A stretch of 64,000 nucleotides of DNA, from assembly GCA_945910005.1 (NCBI GenBank), contig OX246745.1:10906436-10970435 (forward strand), given 5' to 3'. The DNA comes from Isoperla grammatica. Its lineage: Eukaryota; Arthropoda; Insecta; Plecoptera; Perlodidae. Numbering within the stretch: the first letter of the stretch is position 1; each line of letters starts with the position of its first letter. The position numbers and the translations under genes are program-made. The notes beneath the pieces are model-generated. The model did no database searches and was not told where the DNA came from. It saw only the letters and a list, made by a program, of their open reading frames with translations. Below, in pieces: positions 1 to 12,300 of the stretch.

Positions 1-496
1 TTGACGTTTTATCTCGTTATTTCCAAACTGAATTAGAAATTTAAATGAGGCTTTGATGAAAACCGGGATTAGGGGAGAGTTGAGACCTGAAATCTTCGGG
101 CCCCTGGATTGCCGTTACCAAACATGCTCGACTGGCATCGGGTCAAAATTAAAATGATGCAAGATTTGCAAGACAGAATCAGTGACGGAGTAAATTGGTC
201 AGGGTTGAGGCGCATAAATTACATCAACGAAGCAATTGGGAGACCTGTAGAATGTAGAATACCTCGCAGTGGAATTTATTGTACGTTTTTCAAAGGGAAA
301 TCGCAAAAAAGCGATATTGCATTCACGGTCAACACGTTTATATTTTTAGAAGGTCCTACAAACGCCATGTTTTGTTAACTGTCCATGTATAATGATGCAT
401 TTTTGTTGCAATTACATTATCATCAACGTTGATTGATGGGAAGATGCAATTGTTCGTAAAAATTAGATTTGTTGTCATTGTTCAGAACAACTCTGT
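1..496. other. AT-rich spacer, no gene seen
   Basis: One open frame covers roughly 109-378, but it depends on a non-ATG start, has no splice or promoter context and matches nothing I recognise. I see no repeat structure here. Confidence 0.5.
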
Positions 497-792
497 ATGA
501 ATGCGGGAGTATGAGTTGGTGTGGCCAAGGGTGGAGGGGGAGGGGGGTGACATTAGTGTTGTGTCTGTGTGTGAATGCGGGAGTATGAGTTGGTGTGGCC
601 AAGGGTGGAGGGGGAGGGGGGTGACATTAGTGTTGTGTCTGTGTATGAATGCGAGAGTATGAGTTGGTGTGGCCAAGGGTGGAGGGGGAGGGGGGTGACA
701 TTAGTGTTGTGTCTGTGTATGAATGCGAGAGTATGAGTTGGTGTGGCCGAGGGTGGAGGGGGTGAGGGGTAGAGGGGGGGGGGTGTCATTTG
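497..792. repeat. 74-bp minisatellite, four copies
   Basis: Four head-to-tail copies begin near 501, 575, 649 and 723, exactly 74 bp apart. Each carries a GAATGCGRGAGTATGAGTTG block followed by a G-rich stretch and TGACATTAGTGTTGTG. The first three copies are nearly identical and the fourth decays into a G-run near 771-783. The reverse strand stays open across the copies only because the repeat lacks stop codons in some frames. Confidence 0.95.
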
Positions 793-3700
793 CCACGGGG
801 ATGACCGCTTCAGAGCTCCCGAGAGGCGCGAAGCGGAAGATGTGGAATGGAGCAGTTACTAATGGGGCAAGAGAAACCGACTCTTCGTGTAAGACATAGC
901 AAACCATGAAAATGACAAAAGAAACCTTACGAAGGTGAAACGTTAGATGAGATAGAAAATAGAGCCAGAGTGATAAGAATGTGAGGGATATAAATGGGGA
1001 TAAAGGAGATAAAAGATAGAACGAGTCATCGGGGTTTTCTGCTCAGTCTTCTCTGTCAACTCAACACTAAGAACAACAGCTATGGAGTAGTGACTGGAAT
1101 ATCAACGATTTCAAAAACATACAATCTTTTTGTCTTCGAGTTTCAAATTAATTTTCGCCAACGACGAAAGACTCTCGCCATATGTTGCGAAAATAACTAA
1201 AAACTTTTGTAAAGATGGCTGTACAAGTTTGTTTTTGGTCGTGGTCGGAGTTGTGCGTTGAGATTTGACCGTTTTAGTAGCGTTAGTAGCCAGGACGGCG
1301 CCACAAAGTGTGTCCTGGGGGGTTGTATCATGCTGTGGTTCTGTACGGTGCGAATAGTTGCAATCGTACTATCTACAGGAAGCAACTCTACTTTTTCTGC
1401 ATCAGCTTTCGACAATTTATGTAGGTATGAATTAAATAGAAATGAACCTCAATCTCGAAATTAGACGTAAAGTGTTGAATTGTGTTATCATTTTGTTTTA
1501 CTGGAAATTTACACCATTACAGAAAATGAACACATAAACCATTGAATAAATTTAATTCGCTTTGTCAAATCATTCTGAACATTTCCATCTTGGCCAGGTT
1601 TACAAAGAGTTATAAGTGATAATATAAAGGCTTGATGTCCCACGTGAGGTTAAAAAAAACTAAGGTTCTTACTGACAAGTATTATATTAATTGTGTTGCG
1701 TTATTTTGTAAATTTTGTAAATGTAAGCGGGGGTGAATTACTGGAAAGCTGCTGCCTCATTCAAAATCATTTATTTTTCCTGGTTGGAATATTTCTAACA
1801 CTCCCCTCGATACATAGTTTATATTGCGCACTACTCTTCAATGAAATATGGCGTTGCAAACTAGCATCAAAATTATGTTATTCGAATCATTGCTGTTTCT
1901 GAAATCGAAACAAACCAAATGCGTTAAGAGCTAGTTCAGCATTGGCAAATTCGTTAAATGAAGGCTCAAATCCCAATTTTTCTGATTATTAGAACGCAGA
2001 CATCTCTTTTAAACCGAATTATCTATATAGTCTCCGTGTCGTTAGGTCTTACCACGTCAATCATGGGGTTATTACGAGATGAGACATAGAAAACGGTTTA
2101 TCTGTACTAGAATTGGGAAAAAGCGTTTAAAATAATAAACGTTTTACATCATTTTATTTCGACGTTTAAACGTAAATACGCACCCCTCCCTCCCCACAGC
2201 AAGTGTATTTTTTATTTTTTGTTTTGGAAATTTGAAATTATTTAGTTTTTTTGTTTATTGAAATTATACCTTTAAAGAGAGTATATACCGAGACGTACCC
2301 CTAATAACAGTGCCATCCAAAGAAAGTCTGGGAACAGGGAAGTGCTTTGAGTTTGAGCAGACGAGAAATTTCATAAACGAACCATACTCGATATTCTGGC
2401 TTTCTGTTTAACGACAAAGAAAATTAGATTCCACGATTACTTTTTGTTTATACTCTAAACGTTACATTATACCGTCGTATTAAACGTTTAAACGTTTAAA
2501 AGACCATTCCCTTATCTATATACTGCTGCGTTAGTAACCCTCATGTACTCGAAGATCATTACGCACAGAGGAAAAACAGCATAGTTGTACAATATAAACG
2601 ACAAGGGTAACTAAGCCACTCGTTATACAAAACATCACACGCTAATCACGGATTTGTAAGGTTTTCGTTGTATGTATGTATAGTTTACAAATTTTAAATA
2701 TATAGAGATTTCACATTATGTAGTATGTATTTTTTGTCAAAGAATGAATGGTTAATTTTGGGCCTGAATTGAAACTAGATCAAAGCAACAACAGAAGTTG
2801 ATAGTTCATACTGTAAATAGTCATAAATGTATTAAATGAGGAATAAGAAATAACAGTGGTCATAAAATATACAAAGCCACGTACATTTAGAGCGAAGTTG
2901 TACTAAAAAAAAAAAAACAGCAACTGCTATAAGGCACATTAAAAAGCATGTCTCAATTCAATATCTTTAAAGATTAGCTTTAGATTTTTCGGAGTCAATG
3001 GAAACATAAGGACCTATATTCAAATGTGTATGTTATAAAATTTGCCCTCCTTTGGAGTAGATTTTTATCTTTCATCTCATGTAGATCATTAAAACATTTT
3101 TTTTGTACAGGATTTATCACTCTCCCTTTTAGCATCCCTAATGTTTACGCTAATTTGGACCGTGTACCGTTTTTCTATCTTGTTGGCTCGTATTTGCAAG
3201 TTAAACATTTGCTCTTATTGAATTTGTATTTTAATGAGAATGTCTCCCATTTTCCCTGTACGTACCAGGATAAGCCTAGTCAACTTCTCGTGGTATCTAC
3301 TCGAAGATTCACCTTAGAGTAAATTGTTTAGTCATTAGATAAGGCTGAACACCTGTTATGTTATCAACTGTTTCATCTTATAACGATTGCCACGAAGTAG
3401 TTGTTTACAACGAATACAGTTAACATAGAAACGTTACTATCAACAGTTAAAGACATAGATTATGGTAAGAAATGTCAAGTGTGACTTGAGTAATCATCAA
3501 AACGAGTTTTTAATGAAACAAAATAGTTAGTTTCAATGGTATTAACCGATAAATGGGAAATATCGGAAATGAAGACAGTGAAATCCCCCGGGTCCAAGGT
3601 TGCCATGTTTAGTTGCGTCGGTTGATGACCCGACGTTGCCAAGTCAACAGAGGTGAAGTCAAGTTATACCAATCAAGCCGACCCTTGTGACTGAATTATC

Positions 3701-4077
3701 CTGAATTGACGTGTTACAAGGGTCAAGAGAACCACAAACATTTGCACAATGAATTCCCCCTTCAATTATGTTTTAAGATTGAGTTTGACCTAACGGGAAC
3801 TTGACAGACTAACTTTGCTAGTTAAACGCAATCAAGACAGATCAAAAATAGAAAAAAACAAACAATCAAAACAGTAGCTGGAAAATATGTAGGATGTCCG
3901 TAAAAATCAACCTTATCCCCACATTGTTGTTTATTTACGAATGTAAAAGTGTCAACTAGTTATATGTTTTATTTTATCTATGGATTAGATTCGTCATTGT
4001 CAACAATTTATGTGAAACAAAGTAATAACCAACTTTATAAATCATTTTCATTTTTTCATCTGTCGTTGTCTATCATA
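793..4077. other. Long AT-rich spacer without recognisable genes
   Basis: No exon, tRNA or mobile element could be supported in this stretch. Small local features are a 7-bp-stem hairpin near 1290-1318 (CCAGGAC pairing with GTCCTGG) and a run of AAACGTTT palindromes near 2483-2500. The open frames at 1258-1464, 1693-1902 and 3026-3322 have no splice, promoter or family support. Confidence 0.5.
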
Positions 4078-4205
4078 TATCATATGTATATATGAAGCGA
4101 TAGCAATTGTAATGAAAACTTGCCCCGACTGGGCATTGATCCCAGATCCTCCGACTCCACGTACCAGTGCTTAATATTAACATTTAAGCTACCGGGGCCA
4201 CTGGA
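4078..4205 (-). mobile_element. tRNA-derived SINE, copy A of a three-copy family
   Basis: On the minus strand a degraded Pol III A box (TAGCTTAAATG) is followed by a B-box-like GGGATCAATGCCC and then CAGTCGGGGCA. The 3' segment (ATTACAATTGCTATCGCTTC and an AT-rich tail) can be aligned by eye with the copies at 30447 and 54920, so all three look like one SINE family. Pol III-transcribed SINEs with tRNA-like heads are established biology. The family membership is my alignment by eye. Confidence 0.6.
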
Positions 4206-4404
4206 ACAAACCTCTATTACACTGCTGTGTTTTTGTGATTGTGGACATACGATCGATCGAACAGTAGATTGCAAGTATCGCGTGGTATACTAATCATGCA
4301 CTCTCTCATATCTCTCATAAGTTGGGAAGTATGATTGTACGGGGTTTAATCTTGAAATCACGTATAATCACATCAACAGCGCTCGCGAGCCTGGAGACAG
4401 CGAG

Positions 4405-4460
4405 ACTTCAGTCGTTCTGACGAAGGGACCCAGAGCGGTCCTGAAACGCGTAAACATGGA
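4405..4460 (+). ncRNA. Hammerhead-ribozyme-like motif
   Basis: The sequence CTGACGA (4417-4423) is followed by a stem-loop in which GGACC pairs with GGTCC, and then by GAAAC (4443-4447). This is the order of the conserved hammerhead core: CUGANGA, stem II, GAAA. Such minimal hammerheads are known in Penelope-like retroelements and retrozymes of animals. I cannot draw a convincing stem III with a cleavage triplet, so self-cleavage is uncertain and this may be a decayed copy. No reverse transcriptase frame is seen nearby. Confidence 0.5.
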
Positions 4461-4557
4461 TTTTGTTGTGTTACTGACGTGGCGGAATAACCCATTATGT
4501 TTTTAATTTCATTACACATATATATGTTAAATAAGACCTACAGTAAAAAAATCGACT

Positions 4558-4648
4558 CCGCCGGGAATCGAACCCAGGTCTCCCACTTGCCGGCCGTGAT
4601 AATTCGCCGCCTCAGTATCTCAGTGGTAAGAGTGCCCATGGTTTCTAT
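4558..4648. mobile_element. Chimeric SINE fragment with opposed A and B boxes
   Basis: The minus strand shows an excellent B box, GGTTCGATTCC (about 4563-4573), with CCCGGCGGAGTCG after it. No A box lies at the expected distance on that strand. The plus strand instead has an A-box-like TATCTCAGTGGTAAGAG at about 4615-4632. The two halves therefore face each other, which suggests an internal inversion or two nested SINE insertions. Confidence 0.5.
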
Positions 4649-4846
4649 TCAAAAGTTTAGCGGAAACGCTTTCTAGAGATAATTTTTAGATTTCTCTCCG
4701 GACTACAAAACAATGATTAGCAATACAGTATTAACTGTTATCAACTGTTATCACATCACAAAACACGCATTTATAATCTATTGGATTTGTTTTGGAAAGC
4801 ACAATTTGTTGTATGTATTTTAACACGTTATCTTTCTATAAATCAT

Positions 4847-5131
4847 AAAAAATATACATTCCCTAACAAGAATCAGTACAATGATCTTCTGGATTGGAAG
4901 TAAATTGAAAAAATAGCCAAATATCCAAACAAAACATAAGTTTAAGTGCTTATTACAAAAAGTGTTATAACATTTGTGATGGTTAAAAAATATACATTCC
5001 CTAACAAGAATCAGTCCAATGATCTTCTGGGTTAGAAGTTAATTGAAAAAATAACCAAATATCCACAGAAAACATAAGTTCTGGTGCTTATTACAAAACG
5101 TGCTATATACAAGTCCCATTTGTGATGGTTA
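4847..5131. repeat. 138-bp tandem duplication
   Basis: The block starting AAAAAATATACATTCC occurs at 4847 and again at 4985. Both copies run to TTTGTGATGGTTA (ending 4984 and 5131). They differ by scattered substitutions and by a short insertion near the end of the second copy. A local segmental duplication explains this. No coding frame is conserved between the copies. Confidence 0.9.
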
Positions 5132-5587
5132 GCAATAGCAAATCGTTTGCGGTCTCTCCTCGTGTTTTACCAGCCGAGCAGTTTCCCTTGTTAATCGTTT
5201 GTCCTCAGAACATCAAGACCCAACTAAATAGTAAATCCTTTGCAATGGTGATAGCGCCCAAGTACAATTCAAGTAGGCCTGTAGCCATAGCAACCCGTAG
5301 GGTATGTTTATTATCTAGTGAAATGTTTCTTCCTTCCTTGTGGCTGTGAGCAGTCTACCTTCATTTGTTCTGGTTGTTTCCTGTAAACAAATACAGCGTT
5401 GTTTTGTGTCGCCGTAGTGTTGCCATCTTTAGAAAATAAATCAAAAGCTGAGAGAGAGAGAGTCAGAGAGACAGAGAGAGATATAACTCTGTATCGAACG
5501 ACGGCCCGTTCTAAGCACATATTATTTAATATTGTTCGGTAGATGAGAAACACGATAAAGAAACTACAGGTTTCTTCTTTTATCTGG
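5132..5587. other. Spacer with short GA-rich tract
   Basis: A degenerate (GA)n tract lies at about 5450-5482. The forward frame 5122-5349 and the reverse frame 5311-5592 have no recognisable domain or splice context. I see nothing else. Confidence 0.5.
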
Positions 5588-5847
5588 CACACATATCGCT
5601 AGAAAACATCGCTAGAGCATATATCGCTAGATCACATATTGCTAGAACACATTGCTAGATCACATCTCGCTAGATCACATATGGCTAGAACACACATCGC
5701 TAGAACACATTGCTAGAGCACATCTCACTAGATTACATATGGCTAGAACACACATGACTAGAACACATTGCTAAAACACATTGCTAGATCACATATTGCT
5801 AGATAACATATTGCTAGAACACATTGCTAGATCACATATCGCTAGAC
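5588..5847. repeat. Short-unit GCTAGA-rich tandem array
   Basis: About 17 imperfect units of 13-17 bp alternate between forms such as CACATATCGCTAGAT and ACACATTGCTAGA. The GCTAGA core is constant and the linkers vary in length, so the array is old or mutating fast. The unit length varies and no coding frame is maintained. Confidence 0.85.
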
Positions 5848-6936
5848 CCTGTTTGTATCACTGCAGTTGCAGAAAATTGCATATTTGTCACTTATGGATT
5901 TAATTTAACGACGTGAATTATTTTAAAATAAATGAATAATTACTTTAGTTTATTTGATTGCATAGTATGTAAGTTAACAATGTCGTCAGTTTAAAATTCT
6001 TTGATTGCATCAAATGTTAGAAATGACATAATCTTGAGTATCTTTGATTTGATCTACTGTGAGTGAACCGTGACTGTAACCGTTACATGTCTCATGTCAG
6101 TTGTGTCTGTGTTTTTCTTCGGCAGCGGTTCTACAACCACCAAGAGTTGCTGCTTTTCTTGAGCAAAATACCACTGGTCTTATACTCACTGCTAGGCCCA
6201 TGATTAAAATACAAAGTGATAAACTTGCCTGCGTTGAATCAGCTGTTCTCAAATACCACCATTATATAACCATTATCCTGAAGCTCTTATCGACCACACA
6301 TAGAACTGCGTGTGTTATATATATAACATAAGACAAGAAAACTACTAAAAACCGGCTAATAATGCGTCATTCTAATACGTTGATTAATTGCCTTAGTAGT
6401 GTATTAGTTTTTATTCCCTTGGGCCAATATTGTTAGTCACGTGATATGTTTTTACGATCCGATCCGATCGTCGCTGGAAGTGATTAAACTTGTGAAAATG
6501 CCATAGATTGAGTAACGAAGATTAATAGTGAACGTAGAGGTTGGCCCGGTTGTTTTCGGTTCAATATCGTCATTTCAAGATACAAAATGAATTATCGAGC
6601 TATATCAATTAACATTACAGTGTTGATACAAGTTATGAACCTAGCTTTCTCATGTGTGTATATCTACAATAGAAAATTTAATCATTTCAATACAAACAGT
6701 TACATTTACTCCTGTAATTTAAAAATATTATGTCGAATGTTATAACGAATGATGAATGAATGCTTTAATGCCACGCTTTTTTAGTTTAGCGATCACTGCC
6801 ATTTAATTCGGAAACACTGTTTCGAACTTCGTTCAGACCCGAGTAGTCAGGAAAATTGTTTCCACGGAAAAAAAAGCCACAGCAAAAGCAATAAGAAAGA
6901 AGCATTATGCGCTCAACTTATAAGCATAATTATACT
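5848..6936. other. AT-rich spacer, nothing recognised
   Basis: No gene or repeat is supported. The open frame 6101-6331 has no domain and lies in ordinary AT-rich sequence. Confidence 0.5.
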
Positions 6937-7110
6937 TATGGTATGGGACATCAGTAAATCAAGAGTAGGACAGAACACATATTTAAAAACTCTTCTGCAC
7001 TCATTTTGGTGGTTACTGATCGTTATTTCTCTTCAGTGTATGAATTGTCTATTGATTCGTTAACAAAACAGAGAGAAAAATAATGGGGTGAGTGGAGGTG
7101 AGTGGTTAAC
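6937..7110 (+). repeat. Dispersed repeat family R, copy 1
   Basis: This stretch aligns by eye with 18168-18350. Shared words are GGACAGAAC, TTTGGTTACTGATCG or its one-base variant, TATTTCTC, TTATTGAT or TCTATTGATT, and a closing GGGTGAGTG followed by AGTGGTT. Divergence is considerable. The element type is unknown, because no terminal inverted repeats or Pol III boxes are visible. Confidence 0.6.
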
Positions 7111-7156
7111 AGGCGTGTTTCCAAACGAATAACTACAAGTTAAAATATTTACAATC

Positions 7157-7231
7157 ATTTTCGGGCTCGGGGCGGGGATCTGACCTCTACCCTTTCCACA
7201 CCTCGAGTGTGGAGAAAAAGGTCCCGAAAAT
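7157..7231. repeat. Imperfect hairpin around CTCGAG
   Basis: ATTTTCGGG at 7157 pairs with CCCGAAAAT at 7223. An inner stem of TCCACAC and GTGTGGA flanks CTCGAG. The left arm holds a G-rich insertion that the right arm lacks. It could be a decayed foldback element, but target-site duplications are not evident. Confidence 0.55.
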
Positions 7232-9384
7232 CGTGGAATCGTTTTTTCTGCACATGATTGTATCGGTTCATATTTCAGTACATTCCGGTTCGCGCTTGTT
7301 CACCGGGGACCTACTCATCGGAGATGACCAGCAACATAATATTATCATCTGTCTTAGATAATTGGTTTTCGACAGCCGGGAATGTACATTCACTTTTGCC
7401 CTGATTGATTCAGATTATTGCTACTTTTTAAATCTTCTTTTTTGGTTCAAGAATCTGAAGATCATCTGACAATTTTCAAGCTATGAAGAGAAGATCGGTT
7501 TCTCAGGTTGCTTTTTCATGAAACCTGATTAGAGTCTATTCCCTGATTGCGGTTTGTAATTGTTTGCAATTATCATACTCATTTGAGTTGGGATCGTTTC
7601 ATGAATGTTTTTTCTCTCTTTTCCCTTTCCAATTCTCTCTTTTTGTTCTCTTTTGTGTGTAGTCGTCTTACTCTTTTCGCATTTGTGTTTATTTCATCAA
7701 TAAACTCAGCTGGTGATTAAAATATATTAAACTGTGTTTACACAGTCTTGAGTTCGTACAAAACCATATCATTTAACTAGTTGAATGTTCTCTAATGTCA
7801 CTGAAATTCTTCCATTTCGTGTGGTTTGAGTATCGAGTTATATTTGCGTATGTTTAATTCATTTAGAGAAGCTTAAAACGATCCCTCCACATCTACGTCA
7901 GTCGTTGTTGGCATTTGACGTTCCCGCTACTGTATCGCTGTGTTTATAAAGCCTTTGATTCGCTCCGGTAAAAACGAGGATTGATATAAGCCGGGACCGA
8001 GCAGGCCAATTTACATACAGATGCGGACTGGCCTGTTGTAACGTTGGTGACTGCCGAGATAAGGCCAACCAACATTCTGTTTTACAAGGAGACGATAAGG
8101 ATTAGCTGTGTTACGGTAGAAACATATATTATGAAGGCTGCTGTGAAGCATTTTGAGACGTAATTTCGGTCTTAAGTAGTATTGCTTGTTATTAAATTTG
8201 TAGCTGCAACGAATACAGTCACTGTGTGTGTGCTTTGATGAAATTATCTTGTGTCTTGTATATCACATGCTTTTCTCGTGTGCCTCTTAAATAACGCGGT
8301 CGTGATTTTTTGCAATAAATCTCTCGTGACATAGTTGGTATTAACAGCGAAATACAATTTACTTGTTATTCCTATCGCCACTTGTGAAACTATTGTTTGA
8401 CAGTAAACATACAAAATATAATATCATGTACGAAACGCATTATTTTATTGAATTATATTATATTGATTTGTTAAAAAAAACGTAGCTTTATTTCATGAAA
8501 ATCACATTTCTATATTCGCGATTGCAGAGCTTAGATACGCTTCCTAGCGGGAAAATTTGTCCTTAGAACCAAGGAGTACTGACGTAGCGCGCATCGTCTA
8601 GTCTTGTGCGGATTGGACGACATTGCACTTGTTTGTAAACAAAGACCACTACAAGTACTTCTTGCTGCCACTATGTAGTGACGACATGATTATTCGTCCT
8701 TGAGATAGCGAGTAAGTGAATGTGTACCTTTCAATACTAAGAGCCATCTCTTCTGTTGCAATGCTTTACATCAGCTACGGTGTATTCACATTGTCTACGG
8801 CTAATTGCGTGACTGGAATATTGTCCGCACCCCTCGTCCGTTATCTTGGAATGGCTGACAAATTGTCTCCAACCACCTTTAGCTCCTGATTGACACGTAA
8901 ACCCGCCCCTCTCCCACCCAAACACCTGCACAGCGCGTTCTAAAACCACCCTAAATAACATCAACAAGGAAGATGATATCTTTGAGTGTTCACGCAACAT
9001 ATTACTGATCAGTACGTCACTTTGCGATCGCCTTTAACTACGTATTAGTGTCCTGCACAATAGAATTATCACACGTTTATTTGTAACAATTAAATGCTAC
9101 CGTAGAATGAAGGAAACATCATCCTTTGTAATAGTAAGTCTGTTCTTGATACTAGGTTCATTCAAAGTGTACGCTCGTTACAGTGACCATTGTAAAATAA
9201 ACATTTATTATGTCACATCCATTAAGCGTGATTTACCAGTGAAAGATGCAATTTCTCGGCTTTAGTGTGTAACTCCGAGTCCATTCTCACTTAAGCACTA
9301 TTGTTACAAGTTTGGCGTCTATATTCTAATTCGAAAGTTAGGCCTAACGAAAACTTGCCCGAGAAATGTCTCTTTGTCACGCAG
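7232..9384. other. Spacer without recognisable genes
   Basis: No exon, RNA gene or transposon is supported. The reverse frame at 8737-9000 has no known domain and no splice context. Confidence 0.5.
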
Positions 9385-12300
9385 GCATGGAAACCATAAG
9401 ATCACGCAAAGTCTACGGCGGGCTTCGGAACTTACATTCGCGTGTTTGCCGTGTCAGAAACACGCACAGTCTATAGCGTAATTCGAGGCGTTCAGTTGGC
9501 GTGTTTGCCGTCTCAGACTCACGCGCAGACTAGCACGCTTCGAGGCGTTCAGTTGGCGTGTTTGCCGTGTCAGACTCACGCACAGCCTAGCAAGCTTCGA
9601 GGCGTTCAGTTAGCGTGTTTGCTGTGCATGACCGACTCACGCGCAGTCTAGCGAGCTTCGAGGCGTTCAGTTGGCGTGTTTGCTGTGCATGACCGACTCA
9701 CGCGCAGTCTAGCACGCTTCGAGGCGTTCAGTTGGCGTGTTTGCTGTGCATGACCGACTCACGCGCAGTCTAGCGAGCTTCGAGGCGTTCAGTTGGCGTG
9801 TTTGCTGTGCATGACCGACTCACGCGCAGTCTAGCGAGCTTCGAGGCGTTCAGTTGGCGTGTTTGCTGTGCATGACCGACTCACGCGCAGTCTAGCACGC
9901 TTCGAGGCGTTCAGTTGGCGTGTTTGCTGTGCATGACCGACTCACGCGCAGTCTAGCGAGCTTCGAGGCGTTCAGTTAGCGTGTTTGCTGTGCATGTCCG
10001 ACTCACGCGCAGTCTAGCGAGCTTCGAGGCGTTCAGTTGGCGTGTTTGCTGTGCATGACCGACTCACGCGCAGTCTAGCGAGCTTCGAGGCGTTCAGTTA
10101 GCGTGTTTGCCGTGCATGTAGACTCACGCGCAGTCTAGCAAGCTTCGAGGCGTTCAGTTGGCGTGTTTGCTGTGCATGACCGACTCACGCGCAGTCTAGC
10201 GAGCTTCGAGGCGTTCAGTTAGCGTGTTTGCCGTGCATGTAGACTCACGCGCAGTCTAGCGAGCTTCGAGGCGTTCAGTTGGCGTGTTTGCTGTGCATGA
10301 CCGACTCACGCGCAGTCTAGCGAGCTTCGAGGCGTTCAGTTAGCGTGTTTGCCGTGCATGTAGACTCACGCACAGTCTAGCGAGCTTCGAGGCGTTCAGT
10401 TGGCGTGTTTGCCGTGCATGTCAGACTCACGCGCAGTCTAGCACGCTTCGAGGCGTTCAGTTGGCGTGTTTGCCGTGCATGTAGACTCACGCGCAGTCTA
10501 GCAAGCTTCGAGGCGTTCAGTTGGCGTGTTTGCTGTGCATGACCGACTCACGCGCAGTCTAGCGAGCTTCGAGGCGTTCAGTTAGCGTGTTTGCTGTGCA
10601 TGTCCGACTCACGCGCAGTCTAGCGAGCTTCGAGGCGTTCAGTTAGCGTGTTTGCCGTGCATGTAGACTCACGCGCAGTCTAGCGAGCTTCGAGGCGTTC
10701 AGTTAGCGTGTTTGCCGTGCATGTAGACTCACGCGCAGTCTAGCAAGCTTCGAGGCGTTCAGTTGGCGTGTTTGCTGTGCATGACCGACTCACGCGCAGT
10801 CTAGCACGCTTCAAGGCGTTCAGTTGGCGTGTTTGCTGTGCATGACCGACTCACGCGCAGTCTAGCGAGCTTCGAGGCGTTCAGTTGGCGTGTTTGCTGT
10901 GCATGACCGACTCACGCGCAGTCTAGCACGCTTCGAGGCGTTCAGTTAGCGTGTTTGCCGTGCATGTAGACTCACGCGCAGTCTAGCAAGCTTCGAGGCG
11001 TTCAGTTGGCGTGTTTGCTGTGCATGACCGACTCACGCGCAGTCTAGCACGCTTCGAGGCGTTCAGTTGGCGTGTTTGCTGTGCATGACCGACTCACGCG
11101 CAGTCTAGCGAGCTTCGAGGCGTTCAGTTGGCGTGTTTGCTGTGCATGACCGACTCACGCGCAGTCTAGCGAGCTTCGAGGCGTTCAGTTAGCGTGTTTG
11201 CCGTGCATGTAGACTCACGCGCAGTCTAGCAAGCTTCGAGGCGTTCAGTTGGCGTGTTTGCTGTGCATGACCGACTCACGCGCAGTCTAGCACGCTTCGA
11301 GGCGTTCAGTTAGCGTGTTTGCCGTGCATGTAGACTCACGCGCAGTCTAGCGAGCTTCGAGGCGTTCAGTTGGCGTGTTTGCTGTGCATGACCGACTCAC
11401 GCGCAGTCTAGCACGCTTCGAGGCGTTCAGTTAGCGTGTTTGCCGTGCATGTAGACTCACGCGCAGTCTAGCAAGCTTCGAGGCGTTCAGTTGGCGTGTT
11501 TGCTGTGCATGACCGACTCACGCGCAGTCTAGCACGCTTCGAGGCGTTCAGTTGGCGTGTTTGCTGTGCATGACCGACTCACGCGCAGTCTAGCGAGCTT
11601 CGAGGCGTTCAGTTGGCGTGTTTGCTGTGCATGACCGACTCACGCGCAGTCTAGCGAGCTTCGAGGCGTTCAGTTAGCGTGTTTGCCGTGCATGTAGACT
11701 CACGCGCAGTCTAGCAAGCTTCGAGGCGTTCAGTTGGCGTGTTTGCTGTGCATGACCGACTCACGCGCAGTCTAGCGAGCTTCGAGGCGTTCAGTTAGCG
11801 TGTTTGCCGTGCATGTAGACTCACGCGCAGTCTAGCGAGCTTCGAGGCGTTCAGTTGGCGTGTTTGCTGTGCATGACCGACTCACGCGCAGTCTAGCACG
11901 CTTCGATGCGTTCAGTTGGCGTGTTTGCTGTGCATGACCGACTCACGCGCAGTCTAGCACGCTTCGAGGCGTTCAGTTGGCGTGTTTGCTGTGCATGACC
12001 GACTCACGCGCAGTCTAGCGAGCTTCGAGGCGTTCAGTTAGCGTGTTTGCCGTGCATGTAGACTCACGCGCAGTCTAGCAAGCTTCGAGGCGTTCAGTTG
12101 GCGTGTTTGCTGTGCATGACCGACTCACGCGCAGTCTAGCACGCTTCGAGGCGTTCAGTTAGCGTGTTTGCCGTGCATGTAGACTCACGCGCAGTCTAGC
12201 GAGCTTCGAGGCGTTCAGTTGGCGTGTTTGCTGTGCATGACCGACTCACGCGCAGTCTAGCACGCTTCGAGGCGTTCAGTTAGCGTGTTTGCCGTGCATG

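Noticed and set aside
482..907. Three minus-strand frames rich in Pro and His
   Set aside because: They lie across the 74-bp minisatellite.
926..950. Hammerhead-like ACGAAGGTGAAACG
   Set aside because: There is no room for stem II between CTTACGA and GAAAC.
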